A stretch of 64,000 nucleotides of DNA from Streptomyces sp. CB02414 (GTDB taxonomy: Bacteria; Actinomycetota; Actinomycetes; Streptomycetales; Streptomycetaceae): the NCBI RefSeq assembly GCF_001905385.1, contig NZ_LIPF01000007.1, positions 372,001-436,000 of the forward strand, given 5' to 3'. Of the stretch, positions 51,694 through 61,108 are shown one piece after another; positions within the stretch are counted from its first letter, which is position 1, and every line of letters begins with the position of its first letter. The notes beneath the pieces are model-generated. The model did not search any database. It was given only the letters and a program-made list of their open reading frames with translations, and was not told the origin of the DNA. The translations under genes and the position numbers were made by a program.

Positions 51694-51731
51694 TGGTTCC
51701 CCGGTCCGGCCGAGCGGCCCCGGGCGACCGG

Positions 51732-53633
51732 CTACAGCGTGCGCTCCAGGCGGTCCGCCACCAGCTTCACGAACCGCCCCGGCTCCTTGGGCCGGCCGCC
51801 CTCGGCGAGCACCGCCAGGGCGTGCAGCAGGTCGGCGGTCTCGGTGAGCTCCGTCCGGTCCTGCTGCTCGGTGTGGGCGCGGTTCAGCGACTTCACCAGC
51901 TGGTGCTCGGGGTTGAGTTCGAGGATGCGCTTGGCGTGCGGCACCTCCTGGCCCATCGCCCGGTACATGTTCTCCAGGGCGGGCGTCAGCTCGTCCGCGT
52001 CGGAGACGACACAGGCCGGTGAGACCGTCAGGCGGGAGGAGAGGCGCACCTCCTTGACGTCCTCGGACAGGTGCTCCGTCATCCAGCCGAGCAGGCCCGC
52101 GTACTCCTCATCCTGCTGCTCCTTCTCGGCGTCGGACTTCTCCTCCCGGTCGCCGTCGAGGTCGATCTCGCCCTTGGCCACCGAGCGCAGCGCCTTGCCC
52201 TCGTACTCCCCCACCGCGTCGACCCAGACCTCGTCGACCGCGTCGGTGAGCAGCAGGACCTCGACGCCCTTGGCGCGGAAGGCCTCCATGTGCGGGGAGT
52301 CCTCGATGGCGCGGCGGGACTCGCCCGTCATGAACCAGATGTCCTTCTGGCCTTCCTTCATCCGCTCCGCGTAGGCCTGGAGCGTGGTCGGCTCGTCGGC
52401 GTCGTGGGTGGTCGCGAAGGAGGAGGCGGCGAGGATCGCGTCCCGGTTCTCGGAGTCGGTGACGAGACCTTCCTTGAGGACCGGACCGAACTCCCGCCAG
52501 AACGTGGCGTAGCGCTCCGGCGCGGACGTCCTCAAGTCCTTGACCGTGGCCAGGACCTTCTTGGTCAGGCGGCGCTGGATCATGCGGATGTGCCGGTCCT
52601 GCTGGAGGATCTCGCGGGAGACGTTGAGCGAGAGGTCCTGGGCGTCGACGACGCCCTTGACGAAGCGCAGGTACGGCGGGAGCAGTTCCTCGCAGTCGTC
52701 CATGATGAAGACGCGCTTCACGTAGAGCTGGACACCGCGCTGGTAGCCCTGGGTGAAGAGGTCGTGCGGGGCGTGCGAGGGCACGAAGAGCAGGGCCTGG
52801 TACTCGAAGGTGCCCTCCGCCTGGAGCCGGATCGTCTCCAGCGGCTCGCGCCAGTCGTGCGCGATGTGCTTGTACAGCTCGTGGTACTCGTCGTCGGACA
52901 CCTCGTCGCGCGGACGCGCCCACAGGGCCTTCATCGAGTTGAGCGTCTCGGCCTCGCCCGGCTCGGCGCCGTCCTCGCCCCGCTCGGGCAGCAGCCGGAC
53001 CGGCCAGGTGATGAAGTCCGAGTACCGCTTGACGATCTCCTTGATCTTCCAGGCGGAGGTGTAGTCGTGGAGCTGGTTCTCGGAGTCCGCCGGCTTGAGG
53101 TGGAGGGTGACGGAGGTGCCCTGCGGCGCCTCGTCGACCGTCTCCAGGGTGTAGGTGCCCTCGCCGCGGGACGTCCAGCGGGTGCCCTGGGGTTCGCCGG
53201 CGCGCCGGGTCACCAGGGTGACCTCGTCCGCCACCATGAAGCCGGAGTAGAAGCCCACGCCGAACTGGCCGATGAGCCCGTCGGCCCCGGCGGCGTCCTC
53301 GGCCTCCCGCAGCTCCTCGAGGAACTTGGCCGTGCCCGAGTTGGCGATGGTGCCGATGAGCCGGGTGACCTCGTCGTAGGACATCCCGATGCCGTTGTCC
53401 CGCACGGTGAGGGTGCGGGCCTCCTTGTCGGCCTCCAGCTCGATGTGGAGGTCGGACACGTCGGCGTCGGACAGGTCGTCCCGCAGGGCGGCGAGGCGGA
53501 GCTTGTCGAGCGCGTCGGAGGCGTTGGAGACGAGCTCGCGCAGGAACACGTCCTTGTTCGAGTAGACGGAGTGAATCATCAGCTGCAGCAGCTGACGCGC
53601 CTCTACCTGGAACTCAAACGTTTCGGTCGGCAT
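51732..53633 (-). CDS. htpG: molecular chaperone HtpG (Hsp90)
   Basis: A 633-residue Hsp90 ATPase. The N-terminal ATP domain has [24 protein letters not shown] and [17 protein letters not shown]. The middle domain has [12 protein letters not shown] and [20 protein letters not shown]. The C-terminal dimerisation part ends in RVDRLERTL-like residues. It folds client proteins under stress and in S. coelicolor is a single gene. The ribosome site is GAGG at 12 bp, rather distant. Its promoter gap faces a secreted lipase gene. Confidence 0.97.
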
Positions 53634-53757
53634 GGCTGGTGACTACCTCACAGGTCCACGGTCGTCTGCACTGGCGGGACAACTCTAGAACAGCGCGAGC
53701 CGCCGTCGGCGCCGGTCAGGCACAGTCCGACGCGGGGGGCTCATCGTAAGAAGTTCT

Positions 53758-53772
53758 GTCAACAACGTTGAC
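53758..53772. promoter_or_regulatory. inverted repeat between htpG and the lipase gene
   Basis: GTCAAC (53758-53763) and GTTGAC (53767-53772) are exact arms around AAC. It lies 90 bp before the lipase start and 124 bp before htpG. A possible operator; no protein can be named. Confidence 0.4.
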
Positions 53773-53862
53773 TACAAGTCAGGACGCCCGCACATTACTT
53801 AAAAGTAGAACCGCCCGGTAACCCCACACCCCCGCCCCAGTCTTCACGGGAAGCGAGAGTCC

Positions 53863-54735
53863 ATGCCCCAGCATGCCCTTCGCCGTGTCATGACCGCGAC
53901 AGTCGCTGCGGTCGGCACCCTGGCCCTCGGCATCACCGACGCCACCGCCCACGCCACCCCCTCCCTGGACTACGTCGCCCTCGGCGACAGTTACAGCGCC
54001 GGCTCGGGCGTCCTGCCCGTCGACCCCACCAACCTGCTCTGCCTGCGCTCCACGGCGAACTACCCCCACGTCATCGCCGCCGAGACGGGCGCCGACCTGG
54101 AGGACGTGACCTGCGGCGCCGCCCAGACCTCCCACTTCACCCAGTCGCAGTACCCCGGCGTCGCCCCCCAGGTGGACGCGCTGAGCACCGACACGGACCT
54201 GGTGACCCTGACCATCGGCGGCAACGACAACAACACGTTCATCAACGCCATCACGGCCTGCGGCACCGCCGGACTCCTCAGCGGCGGCAAGGGCAGCCCC
54301 TGCAAGGACAGACACGGCACGTCCTTCGAGGACGAGATCGAGTCCAGCACCTACCCCGCCCTCAAGGCCGCGCTGCGCACCGTCCGCGCCGAGGCGCCGA
54401 ACGCCCGGGTGGCGGCCCTGGGTTACCCGTGGATCATGCCGGCCACCGCCGACCCGTCCTGCTTCCTGAAGCTGCCGGTCGCCGCCGGTGACGTGCCCTA
54501 CCTGCGGGACATCCAGGCGAGCCTCAACGACGCCGTCGAGCGCGCCGCCGAGGAGACGGGCGTGACCTTCGTGGACTTCTCCGGCGTGTCCGAGGGCCAT
54601 GACGCCTGCCAGTCCGCCGGCACCCGCTGGATCGAACCGCTCCTGTTCGGTCACAGCCTCGTCCCCGTGCACCCCAACGCCCTCGGGGAGCGGCGCATGG
54701 CCGAGCACACCATGAAGGTGCTCGGACTGAGCTGA
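53863..54735 (+). CDS. secreted SGNH/GDSL lipase or esterase
   Basis: A 290-residue enzyme with a signal peptide of about 30 residues (ending ATAHA). The SGNH blocks are visible: YVALGDSYSAG (Ser43), TCGAAQT, TIGGNDNNTF (the N block) and VPVHPNALG (the C-terminal His). Six Cys in the mature part suggest three disulfides, as in Streptomyces rimosus lipase and S. coelicolor SCO7513. It acts on lipid esters outside the cell. Confidence 0.93.
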   Translation: MPQHALRRVMTATVAAVGTLALGITDATAHATPSLDYVALGDSYSAGSGVLPVDPTNLLCLRSTANYPHVIAAETGADLEDVTCGAAQTSHFTQSQYPGVAPQVDALSTDTDLVTLTIGGNDNNTFINAITACGTAGLLSGGKGSPCKDRHGTSFEDEIESSTYPALKAALRTVRAEAPNARVAALGYPWIMPATADPSCFLKLPVAAGDVPYLRDIQASLNDAVERAAEETGVTFVDFSGVSEGHDACQSAGTRWIEPLLFGHSLVPVHPNALGERRMAEHTMKVLGLS

Positions 54736-54762
54736 CGCCGCGTCACCGCGTACGCTCGTGCC

Positions 54763-55719
54763 GTGCCGTCCTCCCGCCTGCGCCGTGTCGCCGTCCTCGT
54801 GCTCGAGGGTGCCAAGCCGCTCGACGTCGGCATCCCGGCGCAGGTGTTCACGACGCGCGCGAGCATGCCGTACGAGGTGCGGGTGTGCGGGGCGGCGCCC
54901 GGCCTGGTGACCGGCGGTGACGGGCTCTCGTACCACGTGGCCCACGGCCTGGACGCGCTGGCGTGGGCGGACGTGGTCTTCCTCCCCGGGTACCGGGCGC
55001 CGGACGTCGAGGACCCGCCACGGACCGTCGTCGACGCGCTGACGGCGGCCCACGACCGGGGCGCGCGGCTCGCCGCCATCTCCACGGGCGCCTTCGCGCT
55101 CGCCGCCACCGGACTGCTCGACGGCAGGCGGGCCACCACGCACTGGCACTACACGCGTGCCCTCGCGCGCAAGCACCCCCGCGTCCGGGTCGACGAGAAC
55201 GTGCTGTTCGTGGACGAGGGCAGCGTGCTGACCTCCGCCGGCGCCGCCTCCGGCATCGACCTGTGCCTGCACATCCTGCGCGGCGACCTCGGCGTGGCCG
55301 CCTCCAACCACGCGGCCCGGCGCCTGGTCGCCGCGCCCTACCGCAGCGGCGGTCAGGCGCAGTACGTGCCGCGCAGCGTGCCCGAGCCGCTGGGCGAGCG
55401 GTTCGCCGCGACCCGCGAGTGGGCCCTGCGCCGGCTGGACGAGCCGCTGACGCTGGAAGCGCTCGCCCGGCACGCGGCGGTGTCGGCGCGCACCTTCTCC
55501 CGGCGCTTCGTCGAGGACACGGGCTACACGCCGATGCAGTGGGTGATGCGCGCCCGCGTCGACGTGGCCCGCGAGCTGCTCGAACGCTCGGAGCGCGGCG
55601 TCGAGCAGATCGCCGCCGACGTCGGCCTGGGCACCGGCGCGAATCTGCGGCTGCACTTCCAGCGCATTCTGGGCACCACTCCGAGCGAGTACCGGCGCAC
55701 CTTCACCCAGGGGGAGTAG
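54763..55719 (+). CDS. GlxA family transcriptional regulator (DJ-1/PfpI plus AraC)
   Basis: A 318-residue regulator. The N-terminal DJ-1/PfpI domain (about 5-165) has VAVLVLEGAKPLDVGIPAQV and the elbow AAISTGAFALA, where the usual Cys is Ser. The C-terminal AraC domain (about 215-315) has TLEALARHAAVSARTFSRRF and ARELLERSERGVEQIAADVG. It lies 27 bp after the lipase gene and could share its transcript. The effector is unknown. The start is GTG. Confidence 0.88.
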   Translation: MPSSRLRRVAVLVLEGAKPLDVGIPAQVFTTRASMPYEVRVCGAAPGLVTGGDGLSYHVAHGLDALAWADVVFLPGYRAPDVEDPPRTVVDALTAAHDRGARLAAISTGAFALAATGLLDGRRATTHWHYTRALARKHPRVRVDENVLFVDEGSVLTSAGAASGIDLCLHILRGDLGVAASNHAARRLVAAPYRSGGQAQYVPRSVPEPLGERFAATREWALRRLDEPLTLEALARHAAVSARTFSRRFVEDTGYTPMQWVMRARVDVARELLERSERGVEQIAADVGLGTGANLRLHFQRILGTTPSEYRRTFTQGE

Positions 55720-55839
55720 TCGCCCCGGCCTCTCCTTGGCGCGATCCTTGCGAACCATGGCACTCACGCCGCTGCCCCCTGCGGACCCCGCGCGCCAACC
55801 TGGGAATCGCACCGCACGGCGAACCGGAAGGGCACTCTC

Positions 55840-56838
55840 ATGACTCGCATCGGCATCAACGGCTTCGGACGCATCGGCCGCAACGTGCTGCGCGCGCTGC
55901 TCGAACGCGACACCAAGCTCGAGGTCGTCGCCGTCAACGACCTCACCGAACCCGCCACCCTCGCCCGGCTGCTCGCCTTCGACACCACGGCGGGGCGGCT
56001 GGGCCGTCCGGTGACCGTCGACGGGGACGCCCTCGTCGTCGACGGCCGCCGCATCCGGGTGCTCGCCGAGCGCGAGCCGGCCCGGCTGCCCTGGGCCGAG
56101 CTGGGCGTCGACCTCGTACTGGAGGCGACCGGCCGCTTCACCTCGGCCGGGGACGCCCGCGCCCACCTCACCGCCGGCGCGAAGAAGGTCCTGGTCAGCG
56201 CGCCCTCAGCGGGCGCCGACGTCACCCTCGCCTACGGTGTGAACACCGACGCCTACGACCCTGCCGCGCACACGGTCGTCTCGAACGCGTCCTGCACCAC
56301 CAACGCCCTCGCGCCGCTGGCCTCAGTGCTCGACGAGCTCGCCGGCATCGAGCACGGCTTCATGACGACGGTGCACGCGTACACCCAGGAGCAGAACCTC
56401 CAGGACGGCCCGCACCGCGACCCGCGCCGCGCCCGCGCCGCCGGGGTCAACATCGTGCCGACCACGACGGGCGCCGCCAAGGCCATCGGCCTGGTACTCC
56501 CCGACCTCGACGGCAAGCTGTCGGGCGACTCGATCCGCGTGCCGGTGCCGGTGGGCTCCATCGTCGAGCTGAACACCACCGTCGCCCGCGACGTGACCCG
56601 CGAGGACGTGCTGGCCGCCTACCGGACCGCCGCCGAGGGGCCGCTCGCCGGCGTCCTGGAGTACTCGGAGGACCCGCTGGTCTCCTCGGACATCACCGGC
56701 AACCCGGCCTCGTCGATCTTCGACTCGGCGCTCACCCGCGTCGACGGCCGGCACGTCAAGGTGGTCGCCTGGTACGACAACGAGTGGGGCTTCTCGAACC
56801 GCGTGATCGACACCCTGGAACTGCTCGCCACACGCTGA
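55840..56838 (+). CDS. gap: type I glyceraldehyde-3-phosphate dehydrogenase
   Basis: A 332-residue enzyme of glycolysis/gluconeogenesis, converting glyceraldehyde-3-phosphate, NAD+ and phosphate to 1,3-bisphosphoglycerate. The Rossmann start is RIGINGFGRIGRN, Asp34 (AVNDL) suggests NAD+ preference, and the active Cys152 is in SNASCTTN. The end VAWYDNEWGFSNR is typical. It is a second-copy type gene in a context like S. coelicolor SCO7511, not the main glycolytic operon. GGAAGGG precedes the ATG. Confidence 0.95.
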   Translation: MTRIGINGFGRIGRNVLRALLERDTKLEVVAVNDLTEPATLARLLAFDTTAGRLGRPVTVDGDALVVDGRRIRVLAEREPARLPWAELGVDLVLEATGRFTSAGDARAHLTAGAKKVLVSAPSAGADVTLAYGVNTDAYDPAAHTVVSNASCTTNALAPLASVLDELAGIEHGFMTTVHAYTQEQNLQDGPHRDPRRARAAGVNIVPTTTGAAKAIGLVLPDLDGKLSGDSIRVPVPVGSIVELNTTVARDVTREDVLAAYRTAAEGPLAGVLEYSEDPLVSSDITGNPASSIFDSALTRVDGRHVKVVAWYDNEWGFSNRVIDTLELLATR

Positions 56839-56888
56839 ACGGGCGGGCCGGTTCGGCATCGCCGGGGCCCGCACGTCACAATGGGGGG

Positions 56889-57383
56889 ATGAGCAATTCC
56901 AAGGTTTACTTCGACATCGACATCGACGGCCAGGATGCGGGCCGCATCGTCTTCGAGCTCCGCGAGGACGTCACCCCCAAGACCGCCAAGAACTTCATCG
57001 AGCTGGCCACCGGCGAGCACGGCTTCGGCTACGCGGGCTCCTCGTTCCACCGCGTGATCCCGCAGTTCATGCTCCAGGGCGGTGACTTCACGCGGGGCGA
57101 CGGCACCGGGGGCAAGAGCATCTACGGCGAGAAGTTCGCGGACGAGAACTTCCAGCTGAAGCACACCGAGCCCTACCTGCTCTCCATGGCGAACGCGGGC
57201 CCGAACACCAACGGCTCGCAGTTCTTCATCACCACGGTCGTCACCCCGTGGCTGGACGGCAAGCACGTCGTCTTCGGCAAGGTCGTCGAGGGCACGGGCG
57301 TGGTCGACAAGATCGAGGCCCTCGGCTCGCAGTCGGGCCGCACCTCCGCGAAGATCACGATCCGGGAGTCCGGCAAGCTCTGA
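56889..57383 (+). CDS. cyclophilin-type peptidyl-prolyl isomerase
   Basis: A 164-residue cytosolic cyclophilin that speeds cis-trans isomerisation of X-Pro bonds. The family motifs are GSSFHRVIPQFMLQGGDFT (Arg and Phe of the active site), LSMANAGPNTNGSQFFIT and WLDGKHVVFGKVVEG. CACAAT lies just before a run of G and the ATG, so the message may be leaderless. A clear hairpin terminator follows. Confidence 0.95.
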   Translation: MSNSKVYFDIDIDGQDAGRIVFELREDVTPKTAKNFIELATGEHGFGYAGSSFHRVIPQFMLQGGDFTRGDGTGGKSIYGEKFADENFQLKHTEPYLLSMANAGPNTNGSQFFITTVVTPWLDGKHVVFGKVVEGTGVVDKIEALGSQSGRTSAKITIRESGKL

Positions 57384-57414
57384 GACCGGCCGGTCCCACG
57401 AGCGCCTGATCTCG

Positions 57415-57449
57415 ACGGGGCCCGCCGCACACGTTGCGGCGGGCCCCGT
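57415..57449 (+). terminator. terminator after the cyclophilin gene
   Basis: ACGGGGCCCGCCGC (57415-57428) pairs exactly with GCGGCGGGCCCCGT (57436-57449). The loop is 7 nt. Confidence 0.85.
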
Positions 57450-57531
57450 TCCCGTTCCGTCTGGTGGGGTGCGCCGGGTGGTGCGACGCTGGGGTGGAGA
57501 GGCGTCCGAGTGAGGCAACCCGGGAGGGCCG

Positions 57532-59010
57532 ATGGGACGGGACGTCCCGGCGCTGGTCTTCACCCGCGAGGACCGCCGCCGGTACCGGATCAAGATGCAG
57601 GAGTGCCTCGAGGCCTTCGCGCAGATGCTGCGCGAGTCCCGGTTCGAGACCGAGCGCCCCCAGGTGGGCCTGGAGATCGAGCTGAACCTGGTCGACGACG
57701 GGGCCGAGCCCGCGATGCGCAACAGCGACGCGCTGGAGGCGATCGCGGACCCCGCCTGGTCCACCGAGCTGGGCCGTTTCAACCTGGAGATCAACATCCC
57801 GCCACGCGCGCTGACGGCGGGCGGCCCTGACGCCTGGGAGACCGAGATCCGCGCGGCCCTGAACCACGCGGACGTCCGCGCCGAGTCCGTCGGCGCTCAC
57901 CTGATCATGGTCGGCATCCTGCCCACGCTGCGCCAGTCCGACGTCGGCGAGGCCGCCCTCTCGGAGAACCCGCGCTACCGGCTCCTCAACGACCAGGTGT
58001 TCGCGGCCCGGGGCGAGGACCTGCACATCGAGGTCGACGGCGTCGACCGGCTACGGACCTACGCGGACACGATCACGCCCGAGGCCGCCTGCACCAGCAC
58101 GCAGTTCCACCTCCAGGTGGCCCCCGAGGAATTCCCCGACTACTGGAACGCGGCCCAGGCCATCGCCGGCGTCCAGGTCGCCCTAGCGGCGAACTCACCC
58201 TTCCTGCTCGGCAAGGAACTGTGGCACGAGAGCCGTATCCCGCTGTTCGAGCAGGCCACCGACACCCGCCCGCAGGAGATCAAGGCACAGGGAGTGCGGC
58301 CCCGGGTCTGGTTCGGCGAGCGGTGGATCAACAGTGTCTTCGACCTCTTCGAGGAGAACCTGCGCTACTTCCCCGCCCTGCTGCCCCTGTGCGACGAACA
58401 GGACCCCGCGGAGACCCTGGACCGGGGCGACATCCCCGAGCTGGGCGAACTCACCCTGCACAACGGCACCATCTACCGCTGGAACCGTCCCGTCTACGCC
58501 GTCGCCCACGACAAGCCCCACGTGCGGGTGGAGAACCGCGTGCTGCCCGCCGGCCCGACCGTCGCCGACACCCTCGCCAACGGCGCCTTCTACTACGGGC
58601 TCACCCGCGCGCTGGTGGAGGAGGAACGGCCGGTGTGGTCGCGGATGTCCTTCTCGGTCGCCGAGGACAACCTGCACACCGCGGCCCGGCACGGCATCGA
58701 GGCGCGGCTGTACTGGCCGGGCATGGGCGAGGTGACCGTGCCCGAACTCGTGCTCCGGCGGCTGCTGCCGCTGGCGCACCGGGGGCTGGAGCTGTCCGGC
58801 ATGGACTCGGCCTGGCGGGAGCCGCTGCTCGGCATCATCGAGCAGCGGTGCGTCACCGGCCGCAACGGCGCGGTCTGGCAGAAGGAGATGTTCCACCACA
58901 TCGACGCGACCGCCCGTCCCGGCCGCCACGAGGCGCTGCGCCGGATGACGCGGCAGTACATGGACTACATGCACCTGAACGCCCCGGTCCACACCTGGCC
59001 GGTCGACTGA
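57532..59010 (+). CDS. glutamate-cysteine ligase family (GCS2-like) enzyme
   Basis: A 492-residue ATP-dependent gamma-glutamyl ligase family protein. VGLEIELNLV at about residues 45-55 holds acidic Mg ligands. NLEINIPPRAL, CTSTQFHLQV and VRVENRVLPAGPTVADT are core motifs. The family joins the gamma-carboxylate of glutamate to an amine such as that of cysteine. Its acceptor is unknown. The next gene, 28 bp downstream, encodes a class II amidotransferase, recalling EgtA and EgtC of ergothioneine synthesis, although EgtB and EgtD are absent nearby. Confidence 0.85.
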   Translation: MGRDVPALVFTREDRRRYRIKMQECLEAFAQMLRESRFETERPQVGLEIELNLVDDGAEPAMRNSDALEAIADPAWSTELGRFNLEINIPPRALTAGGPDAWETEIRAALNHADVRAESVGAHLIMVGILPTLRQSDVGEAALSENPRYRLLNDQVFAARGEDLHIEVDGVDRLRTYADTITPEAACTSTQFHLQVAPEEFPDYWNAAQAIAGVQVALAANSPFLLGKELWHESRIPLFEQATDTRPQEIKAQGVRPRVWFGERWINSVFDLFEENLRYFPALLPLCDEQDPAETLDRGDIPELGELTLHNGTIYRWNRPVYAVAHDKPHVRVENRVLPAGPTVADTLANGAFYYGLTRALVEEERPVWSRMSFSVAEDNLHTAARHGIEARLYWPGMGEVTVPELVLRRLLPLAHRGLELSGMDSAWREPLLGIIEQRCVTGRNGAVWQKEMFHHIDATARPGRHEALRRMTRQYMDYMHLNAPVHTWPVD

Positions 59011-59038
59011 CGTCCCAAGACCAGGGAGGCTGCGGACG

Positions 59039-59872
59039 ATGTGCCGATGGCTCGCCTACTCGGGAACGCCCGTGCTGCTGGAGACGCTCCTCTACCAGCC
59101 CGAGCACTCGCTCATCGACCAGAGTCTGCACGCCCGCATGGGTGTCGAGACGACGAACGGGGACGGGTTCGGCGTCGGCTGGTTCGGGCCGGAGATGACC
59201 ACGCCCGCGATCGTCCGGGAGATCGGGCCGGCGTGGAGCAACCGCAATCTGCGCGAGATCGCGAGCCATGTCCGCTCGCCCCTGTTCTTCGCGCACATCC
59301 GGGCCTCTACGGGCAGCGCGGTGCAGCAGACCAACTGCCATCCCTTCCGCCACGGCCGCTGGATGTGGATGCACAACGGTGCCATCGCCGAGTTCCACCG
59401 GCTGCGCCGGGACCTCGCCCTGGCCGTCGATCCGCGGCTCTTCCTGAACATCGAGGGCTCGACGGACTCGGAGATGATGTTCTACCTGGCACTCACCCTC
59501 GGCCTGGAGGACGACCCCCCGACGGCCGTGGCGCGGATGGCGGGGCTGGTGGAGGAGATCGGTCACGAGCACGACGTGGAGTTCCCGCTGCAGATGACGG
59601 TCGCCGTGACCGACGGACTGCGGTTGTGGGCCTTCCGCTACTCCAGCCAGGCCCAGACCCGGTCGCTCTACTACAGCAGCCGGGTGGAGAGCCTGCGGGC
59701 GCTGCATCCCGGGCTGCCGTTCCTCCAGGAGGCGTCCGACGACGCCCGGCTGATCGTGTCGGAGCCCCTGGGTGACCTGCCGGGCGTCTGGAACAAGGTG
59801 CCGGAGGGCAGTTACGGGGTCGTGCAGCCCGAGGGGGACGCCCTGCGGCCCTTCACTCCGGTGCCGGCGTGA
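59039..59872 (+). CDS. class II glutamine amidotransferase (Ntn hydrolase)
   Basis: A 277-residue Ntn-hydrolase. Cys2 after the initiator Met is the nucleophile (MCRWLAYSG). NGDGFGVGWFG, FFAHIRASTGSAVQQTNCHP and MWMHNGAIAEF are the family motifs that bind the glutamyl group. EgtC of ergothioneine synthesis is of this type and removes a gamma-glutamyl group. GGGAGG sits eight bases before ATG 59039. With the preceding ligase gene it forms a two-gene operon. Confidence 0.88.
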   Translation: MCRWLAYSGTPVLLETLLYQPEHSLIDQSLHARMGVETTNGDGFGVGWFGPEMTTPAIVREIGPAWSNRNLREIASHVRSPLFFAHIRASTGSAVQQTNCHPFRHGRWMWMHNGAIAEFHRLRRDLALAVDPRLFLNIEGSTDSEMMFYLALTLGLEDDPPTAVARMAGLVEEIGHEHDVEFPLQMTVAVTDGLRLWAFRYSSQAQTRSLYYSSRVESLRALHPGLPFLQEASDDARLIVSEPLGDLPGVWNKVPEGSYGVVQPEGDALRPFTPVPA

Positions 59873-59883
59873 CCACCGCCCCG

Positions 59884-59912
59884 TTGACAGCGGCGGGTGA
59901 AGATCACACAAT
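59884..59912 (+). promoter_or_regulatory. promoter of the TauD leader ORF
   Basis: TTGACA (59884-59889) and CACAAT (59907-59912) are separated by 17 bp. The predicted start, 7-8 bases downstream, falls on the ATG of a 26-codon ORF at 59920. Confidence 0.65.
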
Positions 59913-59919
59913 CGATGCC

Positions 59920-60000
59920 ATGACCACATACCGGTTCGGCACCACGGCGGAGTGTCTTCGCGTGCCCGAGCGCACCGGATGTGAGCGTTCCGGCCGATAA
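59920..60000 (+). CDS. 26-aa leaderless leader ORF upstream of the TauD gene
   Basis: ATG 59920 opens a 26-codon ORF ending TAA at 60000. It encodes MTTYRFGTTAECLRVPERTG and then CERSGR, with Cys at 12 and 21. The ATG coincides with the expected transcript start. The dioxygenase gene begins 151 bp later. A role in attenuation is possible but unproven; the ORF could also be chance. Confidence 0.45.
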   Translation: MTTYRFGTTAECLRVPERTGCERSGR

Positions 60001-60150
60001 CCGGCCGTCCCCGGGCTGAGACCCGCTCTCCGGCGAACAGCACGGAGCACCTTCTTTTCCTCCTGGCCATCACGCCTCGACGTGGTGCCGCCATGGCCCG
60101 TACCCGTATCACCACACGTACCCGTACCATCCCGAATGGGGAGGATTCCC

Positions 60151-61089
60151 ATGACCGTCATGTCTGCCGGACCCGCCGTCGAACTGCGCGAGGCGCGTAT
60201 CCCGGCCGATGGCCTGTACGAGGGGCGGCGCGTGCTCCGCCGGCTACCCGAGGGGTGGGAGGAGCGGCCCTACGAACGCTTCGAGGTCGTTCCGCAGGCC
60301 CGCACGATCGGCGCCGAGATCAGGGGCGTCGACCTGTCGCGTCCCCTTGCTCCCGCGCTGCGTGAGGAGTTGAACCGCGCCCTGCTGGAGTGGAAGGTGC
60401 TGTTCTTCCGCGCCCAGCACCTCACCTCCGGGCAGCAGCGCGCGTTCGCGGGCAACTGGGGCGAGCTGGAGACCAATCCCCTGCTCGCCGCCGGTTCCAG
60501 CGAGGACGTCGTGCGGTTCGACAAGCGCGACGGCGCCGTCCCGACGTACGAGAACGTCTGGCACACCGACGTCACCTTCCGCGAGCGGCCCGCGCTCGGC
60601 GCGGTGCTGCAGTTGCGCGAGGTGCCGCCGTTCGGCGGGGACACGATGTGGGCGGACATGGCCGCCGCCTACGACAACCTTCCCCAGGAAGTGAAGGACC
60701 GCGTCGACGGCGCCCGCGCCGTGCACGACTTCATCCCCGGCTTCGCCAGGTTCTACGGCCCCGAGCGGCTTGTCCCGCACCAGGGCCTCTTCCCGCCGGT
60801 GGAGCACCCCGTCGTGCGCACCCACCCGGAGACCGGGCGGCGCATGCTGTTCGTCAACACGTCCTTCACCACCCACATCACCGGCATGGACCGGGACGAG
60901 AGCGACCGGCTGCTGCGCTTCCTGTTCCAGCAGGCGCACGTGCCCGAGTACCAGGTCCGCTTCCGCTGGCAGCCCGGCGACGTCGCCTTCTGGGACAACC
61001 GGGCCACGCAGCACTACGCCGTGAGTGACTACGGCTCGGAGCGCCGGGTCGCGGAGCGCGTCGCCGTCGAGGGCGACCGTCCCTTCTGA
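60151..61089 (+). CDS. TauD/TfdA family Fe(II)/2-oxoglutarate dioxygenase
   Basis: This 312-residue enzyme belongs to the taurine/alkylsulfate dioxygenase family. The metal triad is His138 and Asp140 (WHTDVTF) and His288 (ATQHYA), with Arg298 as the likely 2-oxoglutarate ligand. It uses oxygen and 2-oxoglutarate to hydroxylate a substrate such as taurine or an alkyl sulfate, releasing sulfite or sulfate for the cell. ATG 60151 follows GGGGAGG at 6 bp. The long 5' leader and its small Cys-containing ORF suggest control by sulfur supply. Confidence 0.88.
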   Translation: MTVMSAGPAVELREARIPADGLYEGRRVLRRLPEGWEERPYERFEVVPQARTIGAEIRGVDLSRPLAPALREELNRALLEWKVLFFRAQHLTSGQQRAFAGNWGELETNPLLAAGSSEDVVRFDKRDGAVPTYENVWHTDVTFRERPALGAVLQLREVPPFGGDTMWADMAAAYDNLPQEVKDRVDGARAVHDFIPGFARFYGPERLVPHQGLFPPVEHPVVRTHPETGRRMLFVNTSFTTHITGMDRDESDRLLRFLFQQAHVPEYQVRFRWQPGDVAFWDNRATQHYAVSDYGSERRVAERVAVEGDRPF

Positions 61090-61108
61090 CCCGCCGCGCG
61101 ACCCGGCC

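Noticed and set aside
53634..53862. CIRCE-type heat-shock element before htpG
   Set aside because: No TTAGCACTC-N9-GAGTGCTAA pattern is present in either orientation.
59941..60150. Riboswitch in the TauD leader (CTGAGA-like element)
   Set aside because: The conserved core of the thiamine riboswitch and the SAM riboswitch motifs are absent. Only short GTACCCGTA repeats are seen.
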